NCBI GenBank assembly: GCA_937927725.1
Contig: CALBSE010000038.1
Coordinates: 1 to 49,498, forward strand
Length of the DNA: 49,498 nucleotides
Reading direction: 5' to 3'
DNA from: an uncultured Actinomycetes bacterium
GTDB lineage: Bacteria; Actinomycetota; Acidimicrobiia; Acidimicrobiales; Acidimicrobilacustridaceae
Of the stretch, positions 37,331-45,171 are shown piece after piece. Position 1 is the first letter of the stretch. Each line of letters begins with the position of its first letter. The notes beneath the pieces were generated by a model. It was not told the origin of the DNA. It worked only from the letters and a program-made list of their open reading frames with translations, and did no database searches. Made by a program: the position numbers and the translations under genes.

Positions 37331-37525
37331 TCAGTCACCGATCTCAATGGCGAACTCGGGGCAATTGCCCGCTGCGAGTTTCGCTTTAGCGAGTTGTTCG
37401 TCGTTGAGGTCGCCAGTAACAACGACAACGGCAGTCCCTAAATCGTCGCAATCAAACAGGTCGGGCGCGAGGCTGTAGCAGCGGCCGTGTCCCTGACACT
37501 TTTCGGTATCGAGGTAGATCTTCAT
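37331..37525 (-). CDS. [3Fe-4S]-type ferredoxin, P450 redox partner
   Basis: This 64-residue ferredoxin begins MKIYLDTEKCQGHGRC. The cluster motif is C10-x2-H13-x2-C16 with C55-P56 near the end: three cysteines, with histidine where a fourth cysteine would sit in a 4Fe cluster. That is the CxxXxxC-(x)n-CP pattern of actinobacterial P450-associated single-cluster ferredoxins. It should pass single electrons from a reductase to the adjacent P450 and perhaps to the two P450s in the 9.7-12.9 kb operon, which have no ferredoxin of their own. It is the first gene of its operon. Confidence 0.92.
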   Translation of the reverse strand: MKIYLDTEKCQGHGRCYSLAPDLFDCDDLGTAVVVVTGDLNDEQLAKAKLAAGNCPEFAIEIGD

Positions 37526-37665
37526 GACGGCTCCGATTTGGGGGAATGTGTGCCCTCGATCCTCTCACGGACTACGCGCAGAGGTGAAGCCGTCGAGGGT
37601 TGAGGCGTGAAAACCCTCAAACGGGCGAGCCGTGACGCTACTGGGGCAGTGGGCAGATGCCTTGT

Positions 37666-37670
37666 GGGAG
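37666..37670 (+). promoter_or_regulatory. Shine-Dalgarno deciding the methyltransferase start
   Basis: GGGAG lies eight bases before GTG 37679 and favours it over GTG 37607, which is preceded by GAGG at a short spacing. Confidence 0.5.
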
Positions 37671-37678
37671 TATCGATC

Positions 37679-38716
37679 GTGGACAAATTTGATGAAGCCA
37701 ACCGATCGATGCTGCGAGAGGCGATGAAGCGTCGACTTCACCGGCGTGGCGTTGTGACCGGTTCAATTGTTCTGCCCGCTGTCCCAAACATGGTCGATGA
37801 GTACGTCGCTCTGTGCAACGAAGTCTTTACCGGAATCGGTGTCTCCTTCGCAGAAGAGCAGCTTCATCAATTGCGGAGCGTGCTGAGTGAGCAACTTGCA
37901 ATCGCGTACGCGGCTTCTCCTCGCTCTGAGATTGCCATTTCCTACGACAAGCCGGTCGGTATGCAGGTCAACTATTTCGTGAAAGCGCAATGGGCCGGTC
38001 TCGAGGACGCGTACGACAACTGGGTTGCAACTCGCGAGCCTCCGTACTTTGGCGAACACCCTGATGCGATGGTCACGTCACTCGTTGACAGTGGCGAGGA
38101 CCGCGTGGCGTTCCATGTTCTTGACATCGGTTCCGGAACTGGACGCAATGCGCTTGCTCTTGCTCGCCGTGGACATCCCGTCGACGCAGTGGAACTGTCC
38201 CCGAAGTTCGTCGACATCCTTCGACGAGAGGCGAAGCGCGAGAAGCTCGACGTGCGCGTGATTCAGTCGGACGTTTTCGCCGCAACCAATGAATTGCGGC
38301 GCGACTACCAAATGATCGTCCTTTCTGAAGTTGTTTCCGATTTTCGTTCCATGCAGCAAATTCGTGATGTGTTCGTCCTTGCGTCGAAATGCTTGGCGCC
38401 CGGGGGAGTTCTCGTCTTCAACAGTTTTTTGGCGGATGATGACTTCATTCCCGACGACGCTGCAATCGAACTTGCGCAGCAGTGCTACTCGGCGATTTTC
38501 AGTCGTGCCGATCTCGCTGCTTCATCGGCTGGGCTTCCATTCGTTCTCGAACGTGAGGAGTCGGTGTTGGAATTCGAGAAGGCCAATCTCCCCGCCGATT
38601 CTTGGCCACCAACGACTTGGTACGAGGGTTGGGTGAGTGGTCAGGACGTATTCGATGTGACCCGTGAGGACTCGCCGATTGAGCTGCGGTGGTTCGTCTA
38701 CCGACGTAGTTCTTGA
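37679..38716 (+). CDS. Class I SAM-dependent methyltransferase with extra N-terminal domain
   Basis: The C-terminal half of this protein of about 345 residues is a Rossmann-type methyltransferase. Motif I reads VLDIGSGTGRNALALARRG, followed by the acidic strand end AVELSP and a later MIVLSEVVSDF (motif IV region) and LAPGGVLVFNSF. The first 130 residues (DEANRSMLREAMKRRLHRRG onward) form a domain I do not recognise, possibly substrate-binding. The GTG start at 37679 is chosen from its ribosome site; an upstream GTG at 37607 would add 24 basic residues. The methyl acceptor is unknown. It is divergent from the ferredoxin operon and 82 bp upstream of the PGRS-like lipoprotein. Confidence 0.83.
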   Translation: MDKFDEANRSMLREAMKRRLHRRGVVTGSIVLPAVPNMVDEYVALCNEVFTGIGVSFAEEQLHQLRSVLSEQLAIAYAASPRSEIAISYDKPVGMQVNYFVKAQWAGLEDAYDNWVATREPPYFGEHPDAMVTSLVDSGEDRVAFHVLDIGSGTGRNALALARRGHPVDAVELSPKFVDILRREAKREKLDVRVIQSDVFAATNELRRDYQMIVLSEVVSDFRSMQQIRDVFVLASKCLAPGGVLVFNSFLADDDFIPDDAAIELAQQCYSAIFSRADLAASSAGLPFVLEREESVLEFEKANLPADSWPPTTWYEGWVSGQDVFDVTREDSPIELRWFVYRRSS

Positions 38717-38798
38717 CAACAGTTTTCTAGGAAAATCTCGCTGAAGACTCGGGTAGTGTCCATCGAATAACGGATCAAGTTCGGGAGTGGAACCAATC

Positions 38799-41700
38799 GT
38801 GAGGGCGAAAAGAGCAGGTCTAGTTTCGGCAGCGTTCTTGGGCTTCTTTTCGCTTCTCGTTGTGCTGGGTGCGTGTTCGAGCCCGACAAAGAAGGCATCG
38901 TCTTCATCGACGACGTCATCGACAGTCACGACAACCTCAACGACAACTGTCGCGGCAAACCCGACGACGACGGTCACGGCAGCTACCGGAAACGCAAACT
39001 CGTCTACTTCTTCTTCGGGCGGATCGGTGGCGCCAGCGCCCGAACCGGATCCCGAGCCGACACCTGAACCGACACCTACTCCGGGACCAGATCCCGTCGC
39101 GTGTCTTGCCGAAGTCCAAGCCTGGCTGCCCGCGAACCGTCAGTATCTCCTCGACAACGCGTTCAGTATTTCGATCATTGTCGGCACCATCGAAAATCAG
39201 TTCCCGGAATGCACCTCTGACTTCTTGGTCCAAGACGGAACTGCCCTTCATCCTGACGCCGGAGAGTTGTTCGGCGCAGGATTCAGTTTCGACTCTGAGT
39301 CATGCAGTGCATTTGTTTCTTGCGCTGGTGGACGCGGCGGCCTTCTTCTTGGCAACGGTGGCGATGGCTACAACGGTGGCGACGGTGGCGCCGCGGGCCA
39401 GTACGGAAACGGTGGCAATGGCGGTAACGGCCTTGACGGTGCCGCAGGAATCAATGGAGCGAATGCGTCGTCAGCGGGTGGATCGGGAGTCGACGGTTCC
39501 GATGGTGGCGCCGGCGGTAAGGGCGGCAACGGTGGCGTAGGTGGCAGCCTTCTCGGTAATGGTGGCGCCGGCGGTAATGGCGGTGCTGGCGGTAGTGGCG
39601 GTAACGGAGGCGCCGGCCTGGCGGGTTTGGCGGGGGTGAATTCGGGTGACGATGGTGCGGACGGTGGCGCGGGTGGCAATGCTGGTGATGGCGCAAATGG
39701 TGGTGATGGCGGCCTAGGCGGCGCCGCAAGAGCTGTAGATGGTTTCGCTGGATTCGACGGTGTCGGAGGTTCGGCAGGAGTCGGTGGGAACGGTGGAAAT
39801 GCCGGTTCAGGCGGAAATGGGGTTGTAGGAGGCACAGGGTCCGCCGCTGGTGTCGCGGGTCTCGACGGTGGCAAGGGCGGCGCCGGCGGTCGTGGTGGAA
39901 ACGGCGGTGCCGGCGGTACCGGCGGCGGCGGTTCAGACAATGGCGAAGATGGCGATGGTGGAAATGGCGGTAACGCCGGCAACGCCGGTGATGGCGCAGA
40001 AGGCGGTCACGGTTTCGATGCGGTGAGCCTCAGCGGCTCCGGCGCTCAGGAGGCCGGCAGCGACGCGGGCAACGGCGGCAGCGGCGGAGCCGGTGGTGTC
40101 GGCGGAATTGCTGGCCTCGGTGGCGGGTATGCCGCGGATGGCGTCAGTGGTCTCGGCGGCAATGGTGGTAACGCAGGTAGCGGTGGCCGCGGCGGCAACG
40201 GCGCAGACGGCACGAGCGGTGACAACGTTTCGCTGCTCAATCGCGCAGGTTCAGCAGGCGGTACAGGCGGCTCCCCCGGTTACGCGGGCGCCGGTGGCAG
40301 CGGTTCCATCAATGGAGCGAATGGCGTCAGAGGTACGGGTGGTGCGGGAGGCTCCGGCGGCAACGGCGGTGCGATGACAACTGCAGGTGAAGCCGGAGGA
40401 TCGGGTGGCGCCGGAGGCGCCGGCGGTGCTGCGGAGAATGGCTCGGCCGGCGACGGGGGCCGCGGTGGTAATGGCGGAGCCGGGGCATTGGGTGGCGGCA
40501 AATATGGGCTTGGCGGAACTGGCGGCACGGGCGGATCCGGCGGCATCGGTGGTTCCGGGGGCTCAGTGGGAAGCGGCGGAAATGGCGGCGCGGCTGGCAA
40601 CGGTGGAGCTGGCGGCAACGGTCGTAGCGGAACGGTTATGTACCAAGATGGGGTAGCCGGAGGGGCTGGCGGCGCAGGTGGAAACGGTGGCCTCGGCGGC
40701 TATGCAGGTTCGGGGAATGGAAACGGTGGTTCTGCCGGCAACGGCGGAGCCGCAGGTAACGGCGGCGATGGGTATAACGGAGACGCCGGTACCGCTTTGG
40801 CTCCGAACGGAATGAACGGCGGAAACGGCGGAAGTGCGGGTGCGGCTGGCGCAGCGGGTGTCCCTGGTGCGACGAGCAAATACGGGCAAGGAAAGAGTGG
40901 AGCGACTGGTGCGACCGGCGCGGCTGGAAACGGTGGGAACGGTGGCGATGGCGGCGAAGGATTCTCGTCGACCACCACGGGCGTCGCAGGTGGAAACGGC
41001 GGCTCGGGTGGAGTCGGCGGATCTGCAACGAGCGGTCGCGCCGGTAATGGCGGCAACGGCGCGAAGGGTGGCTCCGGTTACAACGGAGCTTCTGGCAAAG
41101 GCGAGAACGGTTCAGACGGCGGCAGCGGTGGAACCGGCGGCGCCGGTGGCGGCAGTTCTCTTGGTACAAACGGCAATGGTGGCTCCGGTGGCAACGCCGG
41201 TTCTGCCGGTAACGGTGGAAATGGTTCTGTAGGAACGGATTTGGCGCCGGATGGTGGTGACGGCGGGGACGGTGGCAACCCGGGAACCGCGGGATCCGGT
41301 GGTGCTGCGGGTTACGGCGGACTCGGCGGGAAGTCAGGATCATCTGGTACTTCAGCAACCTCCGGCGGTAACGGTGGTAATGGTGGTGCCGGCTTCTACA
41401 GGCTCGATTCCAATCTCGCCGGAGGTAACGGCGGCAATGGTGGGAACGGAGGCACCGGCGGTAATGGCGGTACCGGCGGTGCAGGAGGCGCGAGTTCTTC
41501 GACGTCAGTCGCATCGTCGACCGGTGGCAATGGCGGTGCTGGTGGCAATGGCGGCGAGGCTGGAAACGGTGGGGCCGGCGGAGCCGGTGGATCGTCGACT
41601 GGAGTCATTGGTTCGAGCATTGGCGGTTCTGGGGGCAAGGGCGGCGCGGGTGGAAGCGGCGGTGCCAACGGCACCGGTGGCGCTGGCGGCTCCTCTTCGA

Positions 41701-42350
41701 CGCAAACCGGTTCAAGTGTTGGCGGTGATGGCGGAGTCGGTGGCAGCACTACCGATGGTGACGGTGGTGACGGCGGTAGTGGTGGCGCGAGTACTTCTTC
41801 GGCTGGCAAATCGTCCGCGGGTGGTAATGGCGGTGCTGGTGGTGCGGGCGGTTCTCTCGGCAACGGTGGGAAAGGTGGTGCTGGTGGTGCTTCGAGTGCA
41901 CAAGCCGGCACAAGTCTGGGCGGTAACGGTGGCACCGGCGGCAATGGCGGAGCTGCAGGAAAGGGCGGACTTGGCGGCAATGGTGGTGCGTCGACGTCGG
42001 TAACCACGAGCGCGAGCGTCGGCGGTAACGGCGGCAATGGTGGAAAAGGCGGCACAAATTCCGGCGATGCTGGTCACGGTGGGCAAGGTGGCGCCGCATC
42101 CGTGACTGTTGCCAGCGGTGGATCAGCGCGCGGCGGTAATGGTGGAGCTGGTGGCACGGCAACGAATGGCAAAGCCGGTAACGGGGGTCCAGGTGGTAAC
42201 GCTGTTGCCAACAGCGACCCATCAGCGATTGCGACTGCCGGAAATGGTGGCGATGGCGGCGCGGCTGGCGGCAAAGGCGGAGTTGCCGGTTTTCCCTTAG
42301 CACTTGGAGGAGGAAAAGCTGTATTCGGAACTGTTGGTCAAGACCTATAG
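38799..42350 (+). CDS. PE_PGRS-like glycine-rich repeat lipoprotein
   Basis: This protein of about 1,183 residues starts at GTG 38799 (MRAKRAG) and has a type II signal peptide with lipobox LGAC. It should be lipid-anchored outside the membrane. Next comes a Thr/Ser-rich linker and a Pro/Glu stretch (PAPEPDPEPTPEPTPTPGP). A small domain of about 75 residues contains four cysteines, with ACLAEVQAWLPANRQ and ENQFPEC. From about residue 176 to the end there are roughly 1,000 residues of GGxGGNGGxGG repeats. The repeat entry GGRGGLLLGNGGDGYNGG is strikingly like mycobacterial PE_PGRS proteins, but no PE domain is present. A structural, adhesive or matrix role is inferred. GTG 38787 is a possible start four residues upstream. 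Confidence 0.87.
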   Translation: MRAKRAGLVSAAFLGFFSLLVVLGACSSPTKKASSSSTTSSTVTTTSTTTVAANPTTTVTAATGNANSSTSSSGGSVAPAPEPDPEPTPEPTPTPGPDPVACLAEVQAWLPANRQYLLDNAFSISIIVGTIENQFPECTSDFLVQDGTALHPDAGELFGAGFSFDSESCSAFVSCAGGRGGLLLGNGGDGYNGGDGGAAGQYGNGGNGGNGLDGAAGINGANASSAGGSGVDGSDGGAGGKGGNGGVGGSLLGNGGAGGNGGAGGSGGNGGAGLAGLAGVNSGDDGADGGAGGNAGDGANGGDGGLGGAARAVDGFAGFDGVGGSAGVGGNGGNAGSGGNGVVGGTGSAAGVAGLDGGKGGAGGRGGNGGAGGTGGGGSDNGEDGDGGNGGNAGNAGDGAEGGHGFDAVSLSGSGAQEAGSDAGNGGSGGAGGVGGIAGLGGGYAADGVSGLGGNGGNAGSGGRGGNGADGTSGDNVSLLNRAGSAGGTGGSPGYAGAGGSGSINGANGVRGTGGAGGSGGNGGAMTTAGEAGGSGGAGGAGGAAENGSAGDGGRGGNGGAGALGGGKYGLGGTGGTGGSGGIGGSGGSVGSGGNGGAAGNGGAGGNGRSGTVMYQDGVAGGAGGAGGNGGLGGYAGSGNGNGGSAGNGGAAGNGGDGYNGDAGTALAPNGMNGGNGGSAGAAGAAGVPGATSKYGQGKSGATGATGAAGNGGNGGDGGEGFSSTTTGVAGGNGGSGGVGGSATSGRAGNGGNGAKGGSGYNGASGKGENGSDGGSGGTGGAGGGSSLGTNGNGGSGGNAGSAGNGGNGSVGTDLAPDGGDGGDGGNPGTAGSGGAAGYGGLGGKSGSSGTSATSGGNGGNGGAGFYRLDSNLAGGNGGNGGNGGTGGNGGTGGAGGASSSTSVASSTGGNGGAGGNGGEAGNGGAGGAGGSSTGVIGSSIGGSGGKGGAGGSGGANGTGGAGGSSSTQTGSSVGGDGGVGGSTTDGDGGDGGSGGASTSSAGKSSAGGNGGAGGAGGSLGNGGKGGAGGASSAQAGTSLGGNGGTGGNGGAAGKGGLGGNGGASTSVTTSASVGGNGGNGGKGGTNSGDAGHGGQGGAASVTVASGGSARGGNGGAGGTATNGKAGNGGPGGNAVANSDPSAIATAGNGGDGGAAGGKGGVAGFPLALGGGKAVFGTVGQDL
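39325..42300 (+). repeat. PGRS-like GGN/GGA codon repeat tract
   Basis: About 3 kb consists of imperfect 9-base units coding Gly-Gly-Asn or Gly-Gly-Ala/Ser. Longer blocks around Ser/Thr islands such as SSSTQTGSS and STSSAGKSS recur every 90-150 bases after 41490. The tract creates long false open frames on both strands. Confidence 0.9.
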
Positions 42351-42399
42351 CTAAGAACGGTCGGTAACGAGTCCCCGAGTGAAAGCGTGAGAACGACTG

Positions 42400-43278
42400 A
42401 TGCGTGATTCTTTCGTAGATGCCTATGGCGTCGAGGTGTTCACAAGTTGGTGGCCCGTTGACGCACCTCGTGCGGTCGTCGTTATTTCGCATGGCGCATC
42501 GGAACATTCGCTTCGCTATACGCGCTTTGCTGCTGATTTGAATGCAGCGGGCATCGCAGTTGTTGCGGTTGACCAGCGTGGTCACGGACGCACAGGTGCC
42601 TCAACTGGAGTCGGTTTGGTCGGTACAGGCGGGGGAGCGGCGCTCATCTCCGACCTGCACGAAGTTCGCATTCAAGTTGAAGATCGATTTCAAGGTGTGC
42701 CCGTGTTCCTCTTCGGACATTCTCTTGGTTCGCTGATTTCGAGCGCGTATCTCGTTCATCACTCGCAAGGCCTGGCCGGAGCAGTGCTGTGCGGATTTGC
42801 CGCTGATATCAACGGCGTTAATGCGATGGGCGAGTTGCTCAACGGTTTCGCGGGAATGCGGGACGAGTCAGCGGCGGCAGTATTGGCCGCAAACAACGCC
42901 CCGTTTGAGCCCGCGCGTACTCCGTTTGATTGGCTGAGTAGCGACGCCGCGGAAGTTGATGCGTACATCGCCGATCCTTATTGCGGTGACAACAATCCGA
43001 TTTCCTTCGGTTACCTCATCGACGTGTTCGACATTGTCGCTCCGGCTGTTACCGAACTGTCGCGGATTGAATGTCCGGTGTTGGTGATTGCCGGCGATCA
43101 AGATCCCGCTGCGGGAATGGGCACGTTTGCATCGGGCATGGCCGAGGCGCTGCGCGCCGCAGGTAGACGTGCAGACGTGAAGCTGTACGAAGGCGCTCGT
43201 CACGAACTTCTGAATGAAACCAATCGCGACGAGGTCACCCGTGACCTGATCGACTGGATTAGATCGATTTCGAACTAA
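42400..43278 (+). CDS. Alpha/beta hydrolase, monoacylglycerol-lipase-like (serine aminopeptidase S33 fold)
   Basis: This 292-residue hydrolase has VVISHGASEHSLRY (oxyanion region; the HGxxEHSxRY pattern is typical of monoacylglycerol lipases), VAVDQRGHGRTG, the nucleophile elbow GHSLG with Ser108, an acid in GDQDPAAG and a C-terminal histidine in ARHELLNE. It should cleave esters such as monoacylglycerols or lysophospholipids in the cytoplasm, as no signal peptide is visible. ATG 42400 is the start; the ribosome site is weak (GTGAGAA). It follows the PGRS-like gene by 49 bp on the same strand, so co-transcription is possible. Confidence 0.9.
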   Translation: MRDSFVDAYGVEVFTSWWPVDAPRAVVVISHGASEHSLRYTRFAADLNAAGIAVVAVDQRGHGRTGASTGVGLVGTGGGAALISDLHEVRIQVEDRFQGVPVFLFGHSLGSLISSAYLVHHSQGLAGAVLCGFAADINGVNAMGELLNGFAGMRDESAAAVLAANNAPFEPARTPFDWLSSDAAEVDAYIADPYCGDNNPISFGYLIDVFDIVAPAVTELSRIECPVLVIAGDQDPAAGMGTFASGMAEALRAAGRRADVKLYEGARHELLNETNRDEVTRDLIDWIRSISN

Positions 43279-43360
43279 TCCAGCCGGGCGTGGTTCAGCC
43301 CGCCCGAAGGTCTTGCACCGAAAGCACAGAAATTCGCTATGGCACGACTATTGTACCGAC

Positions 43361-44569
43361 ATGGCATATTTCTCACGTCGGCTCGTTGTCGTTGTTCTTA
43401 GCGCAGCGGCTCTCGTTTGCGGCTTGGCGGTGACTTCTGGTCCTGCGAGTGCAACGGTCAACACCGCCACCGCCGTTCCCAGCCCCAGCCCTAGCCTGAC
43501 AGAGAACCCGCTCAATTCCGTGTCGTGCGTATCGAGTGACTGGTGCGTCGCTGTTGGGTACGAGAAGTTGGCCGGGAAGCCGCAACTCCTCATCCTCATG
43601 TACGACGGCACGAGTTGGACGCAGGCCACGGCACCGAATGTCGATGCGAACTGGGACGCCGCCTATTCGGTCTCGTGCGTGTCGACCAATTTCTGTGTCG
43701 CAGTCGGTTTCTCGGCCTCTTATTCGGTCACTCACGTCATCTCATGGGACGGAACTTCATGGACCACGGTCGTGAGCCCCAATGTTTCTGGCGTCGATAA
43801 CGCCCCCTTCGGGGTCTCATGTTTCTCTTCTAATTCTTGCGTCACGGTCGGACTCACGCGTGAGAGGTCAGGCTCCTACCTCAGACAGAACATGGCGATG
43901 GTGTGGGACGGAATTTCGTGGAGTCTCGAGACCCCTCCAAATGTCGGCGCGGGCAACAACGAACTTTCCGGCGTTTCGTGCGTTTCGCCAACCTATTGCG
44001 TTGCGGTTGGGGTTTACGACAACGCCGGCACGCAAGCGTCTCTTTCGATGCTGTGGGACGGAGCATCGTGGACCACGGTCGCGACTCCGAGCGTTGGCGC
44101 TGGTCCGAACTCTCTTGAAGACGTGTCATGCGTGTCGACGACCTATTGCATCGCGGTAGGAACCTTCGATGTCGAAGGAATGCCGCAGCCCCTCGCCCTC
44201 ATGTGGGATGGAAGTCGTTGGACCTCACTCACGAGCCCTGATGTCAGCGATGGATACACCACCCTCAATGGGATTTCCTGCGTTACGACAACGTTCTGCG
44301 TGGCAGTCGGGATCTCTACCGTGGGTGAAGATTTCCCGCCCCTGATTGTGGTGTGGGACGGAAGCACCTGGTCCTGGCTCAGCGGCCAGGTCGCCATCTC
44401 GTCGGGAATTTTCACGTCAGTCTCGTGCGACTCGCTCACGACATGCATGACTGTCGGTCAGTCCACGTTGCCCAGTCTTTCGTTGACTGCCGCTCTCACC
44501 GAGACGTCAGTGAACCCAACGTCAACCACAGCAGGCACCGACCCGATTGCTCCAGCCTTCACCGGCTAA
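43361..44569 (+). CDS. Secreted CX5C-repeat protein, probable beta-propeller
   Basis: This 402-residue protein has a signal peptide (LVVVVLSAAALVCGLAV, cleavage after GPASA) and then six full repeats plus a partial seventh. Each is about 48-53 residues with the pattern SCVSxxxCVAVG followed by WDGTSWT. The paired cysteines (CX5C) could form a disulfide in every repeat. The Trp-Asp-Gly strand and repeat length suit a beta-propeller blade, with the half-repeat closing the ring. Proteins of this kind are frequent in actinobacteria and have no assigned function. There is no wall-sorting motif; the tail is Ser/Thr/Pro-rich. ATG 43361 is chosen over a TTG start at 43313 because it begins the signal peptide. 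Confidence 0.85.
   Translation: MAYFSRRLVVVVLSAAALVCGLAVTSGPASATVNTATAVPSPSPSLTENPLNSVSCVSSDWCVAVGYEKLAGKPQLLILMYDGTSWTQATAPNVDANWDAAYSVSCVSTNFCVAVGFSASYSVTHVISWDGTSWTTVVSPNVSGVDNAPFGVSCFSSNSCVTVGLTRERSGSYLRQNMAMVWDGISWSLETPPNVGAGNNELSGVSCVSPTYCVAVGVYDNAGTQASLSMLWDGASWTTVATPSVGAGPNSLEDVSCVSTTYCIAVGTFDVEGMPQPLALMWDGSRWTSLTSPDVSDGYTTLNGISCVTTTFCVAVGISTVGEDFPPLIVVWDGSTWSWLSGQVAISSGIFTSVSCDSLTTCMTVGQSTLPSLSLTAALTETSVNPTSTTAGTDPIAPAFTG
43517..44460 (+). repeat. Seven CX5C / WDGxSW repeats
   Basis: Coding repeats of about 145-160 bases each begin with the codons for SVSC or GVSC and contain a WDG-x-SW segment. The seventh lacks the WDG half. Confidence 0.85.
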
Positions 44570-44591
44570 GCAATCGAAATCGAGAAAAAGT

Positions 44592-44625
44592 GCAAGGGGC
44601 TCGACCAGAAGGTCGGGCCTCTTGC
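44592..44625 (-). terminator. Terminator-like hairpin downstream of ssrA
   Basis: Two 15-base arms (44592-44606 and 44611-44625) enclose the loop AGAA. In minus-strand RNA a run of five U follows (44589-44585), giving a terminator for ssrA, but two A-C mismatches interrupt the stem. In plus-strand RNA the stem is complete with two G-U pairs but lacks a U-tract, so it may also serve the convergent gene ending at 44569. Confidence 0.65.
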
Positions 44626-44630
44626 CTGTG

Positions 44631-45012
44631 TGGAGCTGGGGGGAATCGAACCCCCGTCCGTCTGGTGAGAACTGTCCGCGCTACGACCATCCCCGAGTCA
44701 GTGGCTTACGGCAACCACACCGCCGGGTCGGATGAGGCCGAAACCTCGCCGCCGGATCTTTCTCCGATGCCAACGGTCTTTCCCGTCGTCAGCCTTCTTT
44801 CCGGCTGTCACCCTCCGCTTCTGTTGCCGGGCTGCGGAGAGCAGGCCCCGTGCGCCATTGCTGGTCACGATTTCTCTCTACCTACTGAAGGATCAGGCGG
44901 CGAGAGTCAACTGCTCATCGGCGGTTGATTTTGTGCCCCCGTTTAAGGAGTCTGAGGCCACTCCGGTCGCACGATCCAGCCTTCGGTCCCGACGTCGAAA
45001 CCGATCAGCCCC
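44631..45012 (-). ncRNA. ssrA: Transfer-messenger RNA (tmRNA)
   Basis: The 382-base gene rescues stalled ribosomes: charged with alanine, it adds a degradation tag. Its ends form the tRNA-like half. 5' GGGGCUG (45012-45006) pairs with CAGCUCC (44638-44632), including a G3-U pair (45010 with 44634), the alanyl-tRNA synthetase identity element. A discriminator A is at 44631, and the following bases are CAC, so CCA is not encoded. The T-arm GGGGGTTCGATTCCCCC is present at the 3' end. The tag frame ends LTLAA then UGA (44895-44893). Its partner SmpB is encoded 1.8 kb away. The 5' end at 45012 is read from pairing, not from a promoter. Confidence 0.93.
44893..44940 (-). other. tmRNA tag-peptide reading frame
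   Basis: In the frame that ends in the expected LAA, the tag reads GGTKSTADEQLTLAA from 44940 or GTKSTADEQLTLAA from 44937, followed by UGA. UUAAAC directly precedes GGG 44940. No alanine resume codon exists in this frame; GCA 44936-44934 is in another frame and leads to a short AQNQPPMSS peptide. Confidence 0.6.
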
Positions 45013-45171
45013 TGATCGCCTCTGTTCAGATGCGTACAACAGCGTTGCCAGCAACGGAAGCAGATCGCTGAAGACTACCGGCGGGGTGCGTCATCACACC
45101 ATTGAGATGTCGCTGCGGGCCAGATCGCAAGAGACCCCGCTGCGTCGATGGGTTCTTATCGACCAATTTGT

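Noticed and set aside
39368..42274. Long open frames on the minus strand and in other plus frames across the PGRS tract (proline-, histidine/arginine- or alanine/valine-rich, up to about 290 codons).
   Set aside because: They are reading-frame shadows of the GGN-type repeat. They lack ribosome sites and sensible composition, and they disappear outside the tract.
39325..42300. CRISPR array or minisatellite not tied to coding.
   Set aside because: The periodicity is in codons (GGN-GGN-AAY), with no constant spacers; it is a coding repeat.
43284..43305. GC-rich hairpin (CGGGCG with CGCCCG) after the alpha/beta hydrolase as a terminator.
   Set aside because: The stem is only 6 bp with a 10-base loop and no U-tract follows.
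45013..45171. Sigma-70 promoter for ssrA in the gap upstream.
   Set aside because: A TTGCTG box is present but no well-placed TANNNT box could be found; the 5' end may also be processed, so no site is assigned.
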